Positions 8,190 through 16,007 are shown, counted from the first letter of the stretch. The stretch: 64,000 nucleotides of DNA from Limnobaculum xujianqingii (GCF_013394855.1 NZ_JABMLK010000001.1:1364001-1428000), one strand, 5' to 3'. The notes: generated from the letters alone by a model not told the origin. A program made the numbers and translations.

Positions 8190-9572
8190 ATGACCCACAG
8201 TGAATATTTAAGTCAGTTTATTACTCAACAAAATTTTCAATCGATTTCCCCGCAGGTTATTGAGCGGGCCAAACTGCATTTATTGGATACCTTTGGCGTT
8301 GCACTGGCTGGCTCTGTGCAAGCTAATGGCATTAACAGCCGTACCAGTCTGGTTGAAATGCCCCACACTCAGGGAGAATGCCGGATATGGGGAAGTCCAT
8401 TCACCCTTTCTCCCGCCTATGCGGCAATGGCAAACGGTATTGCCTCTCACGTTTTAGATTTTGATGATACCCATACCGACTCGATTGTTCACGGTAGTGC
8501 AGTACTGGCGCCATTAGTGATGGCACTGGCAGAAGACCTGAAACTCGATAGTCGTGCCATGCTGGCTGCTTATGTTGTTGGCTGGGAGGTGGCAGCCCGG
8601 GTGGGCATTGCGTCTAAAGGTTCCTTCCATCAGCGCGGTTTTCACTCTACGGCTATTGCCGGCGTATTTGGAGCAGTAAGCAGCGCAGCACATTTGTTAA
8701 AACTGAGCCCGGAGGCCTGTGCTCATGCTATTGGCTTAACCGGCAGTCAGGCTTCCGGCGTGGCGGAATACCTGACCAACAGCTCTTCCGCAAAATGTTT
8801 TCATGCCGGTTGGTCGGCTCATTCCGGTCTGATTTCTGCCTATATGGCAAAAGGCGGTATGACTGGTCCATTAACTATTTTTGAAGGCCGTTACGGACTG
8901 TATGTCACCCACGGTATAAAAGAGAATGCCAAACCGGCAGAGGTATATTCTGAATTAGGCGAACGTTGGGAAATGATGCATGTCTCAATCAAACCTTATC
9001 CTTGCTGCCACTTTGCCCACGCCACCGTGGATTGTGCCCGCATGCTGCGTCAGGAAGGTATCACACCGGATAATATTGAAAATATTCACTGCGTGGTTGA
9101 CCCCATCGCTGCTGCATTGATTTGCGAACCGCTGGAAAACAAATTTGCTCCACAAACCCCCTACGCCGCGAAATTCAGCCTGCCTTATCTGGTGGCCAGC
9201 GGCATTTATGATGACGGTCTGAATCTTTCATCATTTCAGCCACAGCAGCTAACCCGCCCGGAAGTTTTGGCGATGGCAAACAAGGTATCCTACCGCTATT
9301 GCCAACCAGGAGAAATCCCCTTCCCTACTTACTTCCCGGGTTACATTGATGTGACGCTGAAAGACGGTACCAAAGTCAGCAAACGTCTGGATATTAACTA
9401 TGGCAACCCGGACAACCCCATGCAGCGTAGCGACGTAGAGCGCAAGTTCCGCGATAACGTAGCTGGCATTTTGACTCAGGAAGCCACAGAGAAAATCATT
9501 AAACTGGTCAGCGATCTGGAAAACCAGTCCGTCACCGAACTGGCAAAACTCCTCACTGACACAGTGAAGTAA
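8190..9572 (+). CDS. MmgE/PrpD family protein (candidate epimerase or dehydratase)
   Basis: A 460-residue protein of the MmgE/PrpD family, whose characterised members are 2-methylcitrate dehydratase, cis-aconitate decarboxylase and iminodisuccinate epimerase. Family features are the N-terminal LLDTFGVALAGS, HVLDFDDTHTDSIVHGSAVLAPL around residues 88-110, a FHQRGFHSTAIAGVFGAV stretch, and KPYPCCHFAHATVDCAR in the C-terminal half. No prpBC genes are nearby, so 2-methylcitrate metabolism is unlikely. Pairing with a fumarate-releasing type lyase favours an epimerase that presents the right stereoisomer to the lyase; this is an inference. A GGAA ribosome site precedes the ATG, and a terminator follows at 9611-9649. 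Confidence 0.85.
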   Translation: MTHSEYLSQFITQQNFQSISPQVIERAKLHLLDTFGVALAGSVQANGINSRTSLVEMPHTQGECRIWGSPFTLSPAYAAMANGIASHVLDFDDTHTDSIVHGSAVLAPLVMALAEDLKLDSRAMLAAYVVGWEVAARVGIASKGSFHQRGFHSTAIAGVFGAVSSAAHLLKLSPEACAHAIGLTGSQASGVAEYLTNSSSAKCFHAGWSAHSGLISAYMAKGGMTGPLTIFEGRYGLYVTHGIKENAKPAEVYSELGERWEMMHVSIKPYPCCHFAHATVDCARMLRQEGITPDNIENIHCVVDPIAAALICEPLENKFAPQTPYAAKFSLPYLVASGIYDDGLNLSSFQPQQLTRPEVLAMANKVSYRYCQPGEIPFPTYFPGYIDVTLKDGTKVSKRLDINYGNPDNPMQRSDVERKFRDNVAGILTQEATEKIIKLVSDLENQSVTELAKLLTDTVK

Positions 9573-9610
9573 TACTAATAATAAAAACGTTATTTCCTTG
9601 TATACCCCTT

Positions 9611-9649
9611 GCCCCTATCTCACTCTAACCGTGACAGGGGCCTTTTTTT
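9611..9649 (+). terminator. Rho-independent terminator after mmgE/prpD
   Basis: Imperfect stem GCCCCT...CAC/GTG...AGGGGC followed by a run of seven T (9643-9649). It lies 38 bp past the stop codon. Confidence 0.8.
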
Positions 9650-9771
9650 ATTCTTCTGTCCATGAGTAATAAAATATTTCTCTTCTTTTAACTTTGTCCT
9701 TTTCACTGCCCTAGATCTGGTCTTTTAACAAAGAGCACTGGAATTCAGCCGACAACTGAAAGAGGGTAGCA

Positions 9772-9944
9772 CGCCAAACATGGATGTTTGGCGAGGCATG
9801 GCTTCGTCTGGAACGAATCCATGCCGGTGCGTAAACCCGAATGAAGGCGGAGGGAAGTCGCCGTCAGGCGACCTGGATTCGGGTGCGAAGGCGCGGGAGT
9901 GCAGAGGGCGCTCGCCCCAGCGCCCTTTGCTCGGCCACCTGCAC
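9772..9944. repeat. GC-rich block of four consecutive hairpins (probable dispersed structured repeat)
   Basis: Between the islet and lrhA lies a GC-rich 170-bp block in otherwise AT-rich intergenic DNA. Hairpins in order: CGCCAAACA/TGTTTGGCG (9772-9793); GGCATGG plus TTCGT pairing with ACGAA plus CCATGCC (9795-9825); CCCGAAT/ATTCGGG enclosing GTCGCC/GGCGAC (9836-9883); AGGGCGCT/AGCGCCCT (9905-9926), itself enclosed by GTGCAG/CTGCAC (9899-9944). Short ORFs across it follow from the composition and have no ribosome sites. It resembles the structured, multi-copy intergenic repeats of enterics, but no second copy is in this window. Confidence 0.6.
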
Positions 9945-10008
9945 GATAGCCAATCCAAACACAGCACTATTGGTGGACGAAACTAACGCAAAACTATATG
10001 TGAACGAA

Positions 10009-10030
10009 ACTGGCTCATATCTTAGCCAGT
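10009..10030 (-). terminator. Hairpin at the lrhA stop codon
   Basis: Perfect 7-bp stem ACTGGCT/AGCCAGT with an 8-nt loop, overlapping the stop codon of lrhA and followed on the minus strand by TTCGTTC. A probable but weak intrinsic terminator. Confidence 0.55.
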
Positions 10031-10912
10031 CATCTCCTCCGAATGATAATCATCCCCCTTCAACGACTCAAACAACACCTTCGCCGCCTTCTGCGGACTA
10101 TTACTCCGCATATACAAATTATATTTAATATCCGGTAACCGCGGTAAACCATCCGCCTCACCAAGGATCCTTAAATCATCACCCAATAACTCAATGGAGC
10201 GGGCCATAATTCCCAACCCCGCCCTGACTGCCGCTCTGGCACCCGAGAGCGTGGTGGCCACATAGGCAATTCGCCAGGCAATACCCGCCTGCTCCAGATG
10301 ATTAATCGCCATATTACGATAAGTACTGGGTTCATCCAGAACCACTAACGGCAACGGTTCATCAATATTCAGTTCATAATTGGTGGCGCAGTACCATAAA
10401 GAAGGAGAGACTCGCAGTACCAGACTGGGGTAATCAACGCTTTCTACCGTGGAGATAGCCATATCCACCACGTCATTTTTCAGCATATCCATCAGGAATG
10501 GACTACGTTTAACCACAATCTCAATCACCAGCCGTGGATAAGCTTTAGAGAAACGGGAGAGCAGCTCAGGCAAAATAGTATTTGCCGTATCATCCGGTGA
10601 ACCGATACGCAAAACGCCATCCACATCGTCATACATTAAAGAAAGACATGCTTCATCATTCAGGCGCAATATACGCCGGGCATAACCCAGCATTTTTACA
10701 CCATGTTCGGTTAGCGATTTATTCCGTCCACTACGACCAAATAACTCCTTACCAACCAACTGCTCCAGACGTTGCATCTGCTGACTAACAGCAGATTGTG
10801 TGCGGTGTACCGACTCTGCTGCGGCGGCAAAACTATTACCTTCAGCCACGGCAACAAAGGTTCGTAACAGATCAAGTTCAAGATTAGGAATCGGACGTTT
10901 CAGATGTACCAT
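10022..10912 (-). CDS. lrhA: LysR-type regulator LrhA
   Basis: LysR-type transcription factor of 296 residues (E. coli LrhA 312). The N-terminal winged helix-turn-helix reads RTFVAVAEGNSFAAAAE followed by RTQSAVSQQMQRLEQLVGK. The effector domain shares the LrhA pattern: GRNKSLTEHGVKMLGYARRI, then WYCA, then YVATTLSGARAAVRAGLGI. In E. coli, LrhA represses flagellar, fimbrial and rpoS-related functions and sits directly next to nuoA. Here the nuoA-lrhA neighbourhood is split by the dcuC-to-mmgE cluster, although lrhA keeps its orientation. It could have been recruited to control that cluster, but nothing in the sequence proves it. Confidence 0.9.
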   Translation of the reverse strand: MVHLKRPIPNLELDLLRTFVAVAEGNSFAAAAESVHRTQSAVSQQMQRLEQLVGKELFGRSGRNKSLTEHGVKMLGYARRILRLNDEACLSLMYDDVDGVLRIGSPDDTANTILPELLSRFSKAYPRLVIEIVVKRSPFLMDMLKNDVVDMAISTVESVDYPSLVLRVSPSLWYCATNYELNIDEPLPLVVLDEPSTYRNMAINHLEQAGIAWRIAYVATTLSGARAAVRAGLGIMARSIELLGDDLRILGEADGLPRLPDIKYNLYMRSNSPQKAAKVLFESLKGDDYHSEEMTG

Positions 10913-11302
10913 AGTGTAACTCTTTCATTTCTCCACAGAACTACGGGGTGTACTCTGTAAGGTGATAATCGCTATTGACGCCAGTAACAATCAGGGTTGA
11001 GTTACCTTATCCTACTCCTGTGCCAAGCGCAAAGTCGATAAAGCCGCTGGTTTAACTAAAAAAATACGCTTTTGGTAAAAAAGATAAAATGTCCCAACAA
11101 ATTATTCTGATTGAATCATACTCCACATATTTATTACCTCGAATTGATTAAATTAATGCATCATTTGATTGGTTTTTAATCAGTTAATCCTTGCTAAATC
11201 ACTAAATTTCATCTTTAACACGCAACCTGACTGCCCTTACAACCACAATTAAGCAGAATAATTGGATTAAACACCTATTAGCCAACAATAAACTAGCGAT
11301 TA

Positions 11303-11336
11303 AAACCAAATATTTGGTTTCAGCACCAAATATTTG
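11303..11336. promoter_or_regulatory. Tandem palindromic operator candidate
   Basis: Perfect 18-bp palindrome AAACCAAATATTTGGTTT (11303-11320) followed by a second palindrome CAAATATTTG (11327-11336). Their centres are 20 bp apart, about two helical turns, which is the usual spacing for cooperative binding. Located in the lrhA-brnQ divergent region. The cognate regulator is unknown; LrhA itself and Lrp are candidates. Confidence 0.5.
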
Positions 11337-11417
11337 CATATTTTATGCTACTACTATTGCGTAAAGGCCGCCAATCATAGACTATCCCCTTGAATGGTAA
11401 TTCGCTGGATAACAGGC

Positions 11418-11458
11418 TCAGTTTTAGTGAATAAATTGGGTTTATTCATTAAAACTGA
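11418..11458 (+). other. Strong 18-bp hairpin in the brnQ leader
   Basis: TCAGTTTTAGTGAATAAA pairs with TTTATTCATTAAAACTGA along 18 positions (one G-U) around the 5-nt loop TTGGG. It lies 133 bp upstream of the brnQ start. No T run follows, so it is not a simple terminator. It may be an operator, an RNA control element or an mRNA-stabilising stem. Confidence 0.6.
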
Positions 11459-11591
11459 ATTTAAATGCAAGCTAAGCGTTTTTAACCACACATTAATCTA
11501 TTTTTTAACCAGACTTGGCTTTTTAAAAGTCATTAATTTTATAAAAATTATCAATAAGTTACTGGTTGTTATTTAAGACAAGGAATGACAC

Positions 11592-12959
11592 ATGAATCAA
11601 CGTTTGAGCCGCGCCGATACCATTGGCTTAGGCTTAATGACCTTCGCTTTCTTTTTAGGTGCAGGCAACATTATCTTCCCTCCACTGGAAGGCCAACTGG
11701 CTGGCAGCAATGTACTGTATGCCATGTTTGGTTTTCTGTTAACGGCGGTAGGTCTGCCTCTGGTATCGATTATTGCCGTAGCTCGTGTTGGCGGTGGTTT
11801 GCCTTCGATGACCACCGACCTGCCAAAAGGCACCGGTACTTTTGCTGCAGTCTTGCTGTTTATCATTATCGGTCCTGCTTTTGCTACGCCTCGTACCGGT
11901 CTGGTAGCTTACGAGATGGCAATCAAGCCGCTGGTTGGCACGCTGGAAGATAATCAACTAACGTTGTCTGCAGATATTATCCTCGACAAAACTCAGGCTA
12001 TCATTACCAGTCTGTTTTTCGTGGCAACGTTGTTCTTCTCCTGGAGCCGCGGCAAGCTGATTGATAACATCGGTAAAATATTAACCCCAGCTCTGTTCCT
12101 GTTGCTTATCTGTCTGGCTATTGGTGTCATCGTTGCGCCACAGGGTGCTCTTTCTGCTCCTGCCGCCAGCTATCAGGATAACGCGTTTACCAAAGGTTTT
12201 ATCGGTGGTTACAACACCATGGATACCTTCGCCGCGCTAATGTTTGGTATGTTGCTGGTAGATATACTGCGCAGTAAAGGTGTTACTGAACCAAAATCTA
12301 CCTATAAGTATCTGGTGATTGCCGGTCTGATCGCTGCCGCTGGTTTAGCCTTTGTGTATATCTCTCTGTTCTGGTTGGGCGCAACTTCTTCAACCGTAGC
12401 TCCGGGTGCAGAAAATGGTGGTGTAGTTCTGGCTGCTTATGTACAAGCACTGTTTGGTCAACCAGGTCAGTGGATTCTTTCCGGCGTGGTGTTATTAGCC
12501 TGTCTGACCACAGCGGTTGGTCTGGTAAGTGCCTGTGCTGATTACTTCTCAACTCTGACTCCACTGCGCTATCGTCAATGGGTTATTGTGCTATGTATCA
12601 TCTGTGCGCTGGTTGCCAACGTGGGCCTGAGTCAGTTAATTGCACTGTCTGTACCGGTATTATTGGCGCTGTATCCACTGACTATCGCACTGGTTGCCCT
12701 GACGTTTATTCGCCCATGGTTACCAAACCCTAAATATGCCTTCCGTACCGTAATGTTTGTTGCACTGATTTTCAGCCTGTTGGACGGTATGCGCGGCATT
12801 GCTGGTTTACAGAACGTGGGTTGGATTAAATCTTTGCTGGACTCACAAACTGAGTATATGCCACTGGCAGCTCAGGGCATGGCATGGGTACTGCCAACAG
12901 CAATAGTGATGCTGCTGGTATTCCTGATTCCCGGCAATAAGAAAACAGTCGCCTACTGA
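11592..12959 (+). CDS. brnQ: Branched-chain amino acid transporter BrnQ (LIVCS family)
   Basis: Inner-membrane sodium-coupled carrier for Leu, Ile and Val, 455 residues with about 12 hydrophobic segments. The family hallmark FFLGAGNIIFPPLEGQLAG is near the N-terminus (residues 16-34). It is followed by GPAFATPRTGLVAYEMA and FIGGYNTMDTFAALMFG, and CLTTAVGLVSACADYF lies in the second half. The start has an AAGGAATG-type ribosome site. In E. coli brnQ lies elsewhere (near phoR-proY); here it is inserted between lrhA and alaA. A Leu/Ile/Val carrier next to an alanine/valine-related aminotransferase may be functional or may be chance. Confidence 0.93.
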   Translation: MNQRLSRADTIGLGLMTFAFFLGAGNIIFPPLEGQLAGSNVLYAMFGFLLTAVGLPLVSIIAVARVGGGLPSMTTDLPKGTGTFAAVLLFIIIGPAFATPRTGLVAYEMAIKPLVGTLEDNQLTLSADIILDKTQAIITSLFFVATLFFSWSRGKLIDNIGKILTPALFLLLICLAIGVIVAPQGALSAPAASYQDNAFTKGFIGGYNTMDTFAALMFGMLLVDILRSKGVTEPKSTYKYLVIAGLIAAAGLAFVYISLFWLGATSSTVAPGAENGGVVLAAYVQALFGQPGQWILSGVVLLACLTTAVGLVSACADYFSTLTPLRYRQWVIVLCIICALVANVGLSQLIALSVPVLLALYPLTIALVALTFIRPWLPNPKYAFRTVMFVALIFSLLDGMRGIAGLQNVGWIKSLLDSQTEYMPLAAQGMAWVLPTAIVMLLVFLIPGNKKTVAY

Positions 12960-12984
12960 TTACAGTTGTATATGAACACCAAAA

Positions 12985-13008
12985 GGCAGCGGGAACGCTG
13001 CTTTTTTT
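12985..13008 (+). terminator. Rho-independent terminator of brnQ
   Basis: Stem GCAGCG/CGCTGC with loop GGAA followed by seven T. It lies 25 bp after the stop codon. Confidence 0.9.
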
Positions 13009-13021
13009 ATTTCTGATAAAT

Positions 13022-13378
13022 CAAACATATCAGCATCAATGGATATTCCGACCGTAAAATCTGAAGTGCTTATATCGGCTTATTGCTCGACCGGAAGACC
13101 ATCCGTACTTGACTTCAGTGCGTGTCGGGCCTGGTCTCCCTACGGGCACTTCGTTGGCTTACGCCAAGTCGACCCCCACGGGAGCCCCTCCCGACAATTA
13201 GCTATTTAGAACACAAAACCGTATAAACCAGATTTTGTCATCAATCTTAAGTAGCAGAAACATTACTTTTTTAGTATCGAATGCCGGGCTTTGGCCCGGC
13301 ACACACTAATGCTAAACATTCCCTCTGGCCGGGCACATTGGTTATATAAACAATTAGCTTTTACGGCCGGAATATTCA
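13022..13378. repeat. MITE-like element, copy A
   Basis: The ends carry inverted repeats: ATATTCCGACCGTAAAA at 13043-13059 and TTTTACGGCCGGAATAT at 13359-13375 (16 of 17 matching). Similarity to the second copy at 36795-37334 extends outward on the left as CAAAC...ATCAGCATC. Internal shared blocks include GCTCGACCGGAA, GTCGGGCCTGGT, CTACGGGCA and the hairpin TTGGCTTACGCCAA followed by GTCGACCCCCACGG. A GCCGGGC/GCCCGGC hairpin lies at 13283-13300. No ORF of transposase type is present. I read it as a non-autonomous mobile or structured intergenic repeat. Confidence 0.6.
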
Positions 13379-13593
13379 CCGTAACCGATGATAAATATTC
13401 ATTCGGTATTAACACCACACAAAAAAATGTATATACACCCACCATAAACACCCCCAAAAAACACCTACAAATAGTTTTTTTAATGAAATTCATCAACCAA
13501 GTCTTGATATAAAGTATATCCAAGAGTAGGATTTGCCATATACAAAAACTTACACAACAATATACAACCTATAAAGCATTAAGGCGGTGTGGC

Positions 13594-15087
13594 ATGACAG
13601 GGTCAAATGAATGGATCGATCTGACATCCTTCAAAAGCGGTAACTCTCAGGCGTTACGTTTAAAAAAAGAACTTTTGGATGCTGCTCCCGCCTTTGCATC
13701 AGGTGCGACCATGCGTCTGTTATCAGACAATACCGGTATTATCGTGGCTTCAGATGAAAACCAGACTGAGCCAAAAGGCGATGATGCTATGGTTAATGCC
13801 ATGCTGGATGCAGCAGAGCAAAGCTTAACTGCACCTAAAATCATTAAGCCATCTACAGAACCCAGTTCAAACAAAGTTGTTGAGAAATCCAGAAAGCTGG
13901 AAAACGTTTGTTACGACATTCGCGGTCCGGTGCTGAAAGAAGCCAAACGTCTGGAAGAAGAAGGCAACAAAGTTCTTAAGCTGAACATCGGTAACCCGGC
14001 CCCCTTTGGTTTTGAAGCCCCGGATGAAATTCTGGTGGACGTCATCCGTAACCTGCCAACCGCACAGGGTTACTGCGATTCCAAAGGTCTGTACTCTGCT
14101 CGTAAAGCCATTATGCAGCACTATCAGGCTCAAGGAATTCGGGATATCACCGTAGAAGATATCTATATTGGTAACGGCGTATCTGAACTGATTGTGCAGG
14201 CAATGCAGGCATTGCTGAATATGGGCGATGAAATGCTGATCCCTGCTCCAGACTATCCGCTCTGGACTGCGGCAGTATCTCTGTCCGGTGGTAATGCCGT
14301 GCACTATATGTGTGATGAAGAATCAGACTGGTTCCCGGACTTAAACGATATTCGTAAAAAGATTACTCCACGCACCCGCGGTATTGTAATCATTAACCCA
14401 AATAACCCGACCGGTGCGGTTTACAGCAAAGAGCTGCTGCTGGAAATTGTGCAGATCGCCCGTGAACATAATCTGATAATTTTCGCTGACGAAATCTACG
14501 ACAAGATTCTTTATGATGATGCACAACATCACTCTATCGCAGCCCTGGCTCCGGACCTTCTAACCATCACCTTTAACGGCCTGTCTAAAACCTATCGCGT
14601 TGCCGGTTTCCGTCAGGGCTGGATGGTATTAAGCGGCCCTAAAGAACACGCTAAAGGTTATATTGAAGGTTTAGAAATGTTGGCCTCAATGCGCCTGTGC
14701 GCTAACGTGCCGATGCAACATGCTATTCAAACCGCTATTGGCGGCTACCAAAGCATTAATGAGTTTATTCAACCGGGTGGGCGTTTGTATGAACAGCGCG
14801 ATCGCGCCTGGGAACTGATCAATCAAATTCCGGGCGTCTCCTGCGTGAAGCCAAAAGGTGCGCTGTATATGTTCCCGAAAATTGATGCTAAAAAATTCAA
14901 TATTAAGAACGACCAGCAAATGGTACTCGACCTGCTGCTACAGCAGAAAGTCCTGCTGGTTCAGGGCTCTGGCTTTAACTGGCCTTATCCGGACCATGTG
15001 CGTATCGTGACCCTGCCACGAGTAGATGAGCTGGAAATGGCTATCGGTAAGTTTGCCAAGTTCCTGGAAACCTATAAGCAACAGTAA
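13594..15087 (+). CDS. alaA: Alanine aminotransferase AlaA with N-terminal SpoVT/AbrB (VapB-like) domain fusion
   Basis: Residues 98-497 match enteric AlaA (YfbQ), the class-I PLP aminotransferase that makes alanine from pyruvate and glutamate. Landmarks are KLENVCYDIRGPVLKEAKRL, the NPNNPTGAVYSK stretch, and the Schiff-base Lys332 in NGLSKTYRVAGFRQGW. Ahead of it are about 93 extra residues. Residues 6-55 look like the DNA-binding domain of VapB/MazE-type antitoxins (SFKSGNSQALRLKKEL), and a Pro/Ser-rich linker follows. E. coli AlaA is 405 residues and begins near residue 93 here. The usual AlaA start codon is absent, and AAGGCGG lies before the ATG at 13594, so the fusion appears genuine. 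No toxin gene is adjacent. It precedes yfbR as in E. coli, but a SIS/AraC pair separates them. Confidence 0.92.
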   Translation: MTGSNEWIDLTSFKSGNSQALRLKKELLDAAPAFASGATMRLLSDNTGIIVASDENQTEPKGDDAMVNAMLDAAEQSLTAPKIIKPSTEPSSNKVVEKSRKLENVCYDIRGPVLKEAKRLEEEGNKVLKLNIGNPAPFGFEAPDEILVDVIRNLPTAQGYCDSKGLYSARKAIMQHYQAQGIRDITVEDIYIGNGVSELIVQAMQALLNMGDEMLIPAPDYPLWTAAVSLSGGNAVHYMCDEESDWFPDLNDIRKKITPRTRGIVIINPNNPTGAVYSKELLLEIVQIAREHNLIIFADEIYDKILYDDAQHHSIAALAPDLLTITFNGLSKTYRVAGFRQGWMVLSGPKEHAKGYIEGLEMLASMRLCANVPMQHAIQTAIGGYQSINEFIQPGGRLYEQRDRAWELINQIPGVSCVKPKGALYMFPKIDAKKFNIKNDQQMVLDLLLQQKVLLVQGSGFNWPYPDHVRIVTLPRVDELEMAIGKFAKFLETYKQQ

Positions 15088-15097
15088 TTATGTTCTG

Positions 15098-15120
15098 ATG
15101 GCGGTGTCCCACACCGCCAT
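15098..15120 (+). terminator. Hairpin after alaA
   Basis: Perfect 10-bp stem ATGGCGGTGT/ACACCGCCAT with loop CCC, 10 bp past the alaA stop. The T run is interrupted (TCATATTTACC). Probably a terminator, possibly for both strands. Confidence 0.65.
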
Positions 15121-15167
15121 TCATATTTACCCTCTTAATTTTCCGCACAGATTGAGTTACTTTCGTT

Positions 15168-15890
15168 TCAAAAACGAGGAATACGGGATTCAAAGCGCTC
15201 AAACAACGCATTATTATTGGTCTTTCTTTCTGTATTTTGGCTCTGAAAAAGCGGCACAGGAATATTACGTTCCTGACACAAACGTACGCTTTCACAAACC
15301 AGCGAATTGATAAGAATAATACCCGTTAGCGTCGATAAAGGCCCGGTGACATAATCGCCAAACTTCATTTGTGCATCACCGTCAGGAGCACCATTATCCA
15401 GAACAATATCAGCAAGCTGATAAAGCTTTTTTCCACTATGGTGAAGTGACACATTAGCCTTTGATTGCGCCAGTGAAGTGATGGCAACAGTAAAAATGCC
15501 TTCTTCTTTGGCTTTCATCGCCATTTCAACAACTGCGGCATTCCTGCCGGAATTTGAGACAATAAAGATCATATCACCACGACCTGGCGGCGTACTTTGC
15601 CAGATAATGTCCGCCAACCCCGATAACTGCTCCATCCTGCTCGAACGTCTTGCTCCACCACCGTTTAAGATGGTTTCATCAAGCATCGCACACACATTGG
15701 CTAATCCTCCTGCACGCCCGAACAACTCCATTGGGATCATGTGGGAATGACCGGTTCCAAAAGCATAGATAATGCCATCATCCCGAATGGTTTTTACCAT
15801 CTGTTCAGCCACTCGCTCAATTTGATCTTTCTGGTTCAGTAAAACGTCGTTGATATGAGGAAGACTGGTCTGAAAGTAATCAGTAATCAT
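15168..15890 (-). CDS. SIS-domain phosphosugar isomerase/binding protein (UPF0309-like)
   Basis: A 240-residue single SIS-domain protein. The phosphosugar-binding pattern is visible: IIYAFGTGHSHMIPMELFGRAGG (residues 40-62), then MIFIVSNSGRNAAVVEMAMKAKEEG. This layout, with an N-terminal helix and one SIS domain, matches the UPF0309 group of predicted sugar isomerases. The substrate cannot be read from sequence. A GGAGC ribosome site precedes the ATG. It is divergent from an AraC-type regulator across a 117-bp gap that carries a perfect inverted repeat, so that regulator probably controls it. The pair is absent from the E. coli alaA-yfbR interval. No transport or kinase gene accompanies it here. 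Confidence 0.8.
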   Translation of the reverse strand: MITDYFQTSLPHINDVLLNQKDQIERVAEQMVKTIRDDGIIYAFGTGHSHMIPMELFGRAGGLANVCAMLDETILNGGGARRSSRMEQLSGLADIIWQSTPPGRGDMIFIVSNSGRNAAVVEMAMKAKEEGIFTVAITSLAQSKANVSLHHSGKKLYQLADIVLDNGAPDGDAQMKFGDYVTGPLSTLTGIILINSLVCESVRLCQERNIPVPLFQSQNTERKTNNNALFERFESRIPRF

Positions 15891-15950
15891 TTTATGTGCT
15901 CCGCGTCAGGAATAGTTGTATTCATTCTCCAGAAAAATATAATGTTAAAA

Positions 15951-15975
15951 TTCACTATTAGCTCAAAATAGTGAA
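15951..15975. promoter_or_regulatory. Perfect inverted repeat, operator candidate for the SIS/AraC pair
   Basis: TTCACTATT - 7 nt - AATAGTGAA, a 9-bp perfect inverted repeat in the divergent gap. It lies about 33 bp upstream of the regulator start and about 60 bp upstream of the SIS gene. The position fits an operator for autoregulation and control of both genes. Confidence 0.55.
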
Positions 15976-16007
15976 CCAATAGCTTAATTTTGCAGGTGAG
16001 GTAACCC

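Larger units (their letters stand above)
10913..11591. other. 680-bp AT-rich region between divergent lrhA and brnQ
   Basis: A long divergent control region. It contains a pair of near-identical palindromes (11303-11336) and an 18-bp hairpin (11418-11458), both listed separately. A 60-codon ORF (11394-11576) ends 15 nt before brnQ and is rich in Leu/Ile/Val near its end, but it has no convincing ribosome site and its composition follows from AT richness. I do not call it a gene. Confidence 0.55.

Noticed and set aside
9780..10128. Overlapping ORFs of 68 and 95 codons across the GC-rich block
   Set aside because: They follow from the composition of the hairpin block, lack ribosome sites, overlap each other and run into the lrhA 3' end.
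11394..11576. 60-codon ORF rich in Leu/Ile/Val directly before brnQ as a true leader gene
   Set aside because: No ribosome site; the hydrophobic codons are expected in AT-rich DNA. Kept only as a tentative part of the leader finding.
13263..13523. ORFs inside and beside repeat A on both strands
   Set aside because: They overlap the repeat, have no ribosome sites and show no protein-like pattern.
13594..13890. A complete toxin-antitoxin pair at alaA
   Set aside because: Only an antitoxin-like domain is present; no PIN or MazF-type toxin ORF lies nearby on either strand.
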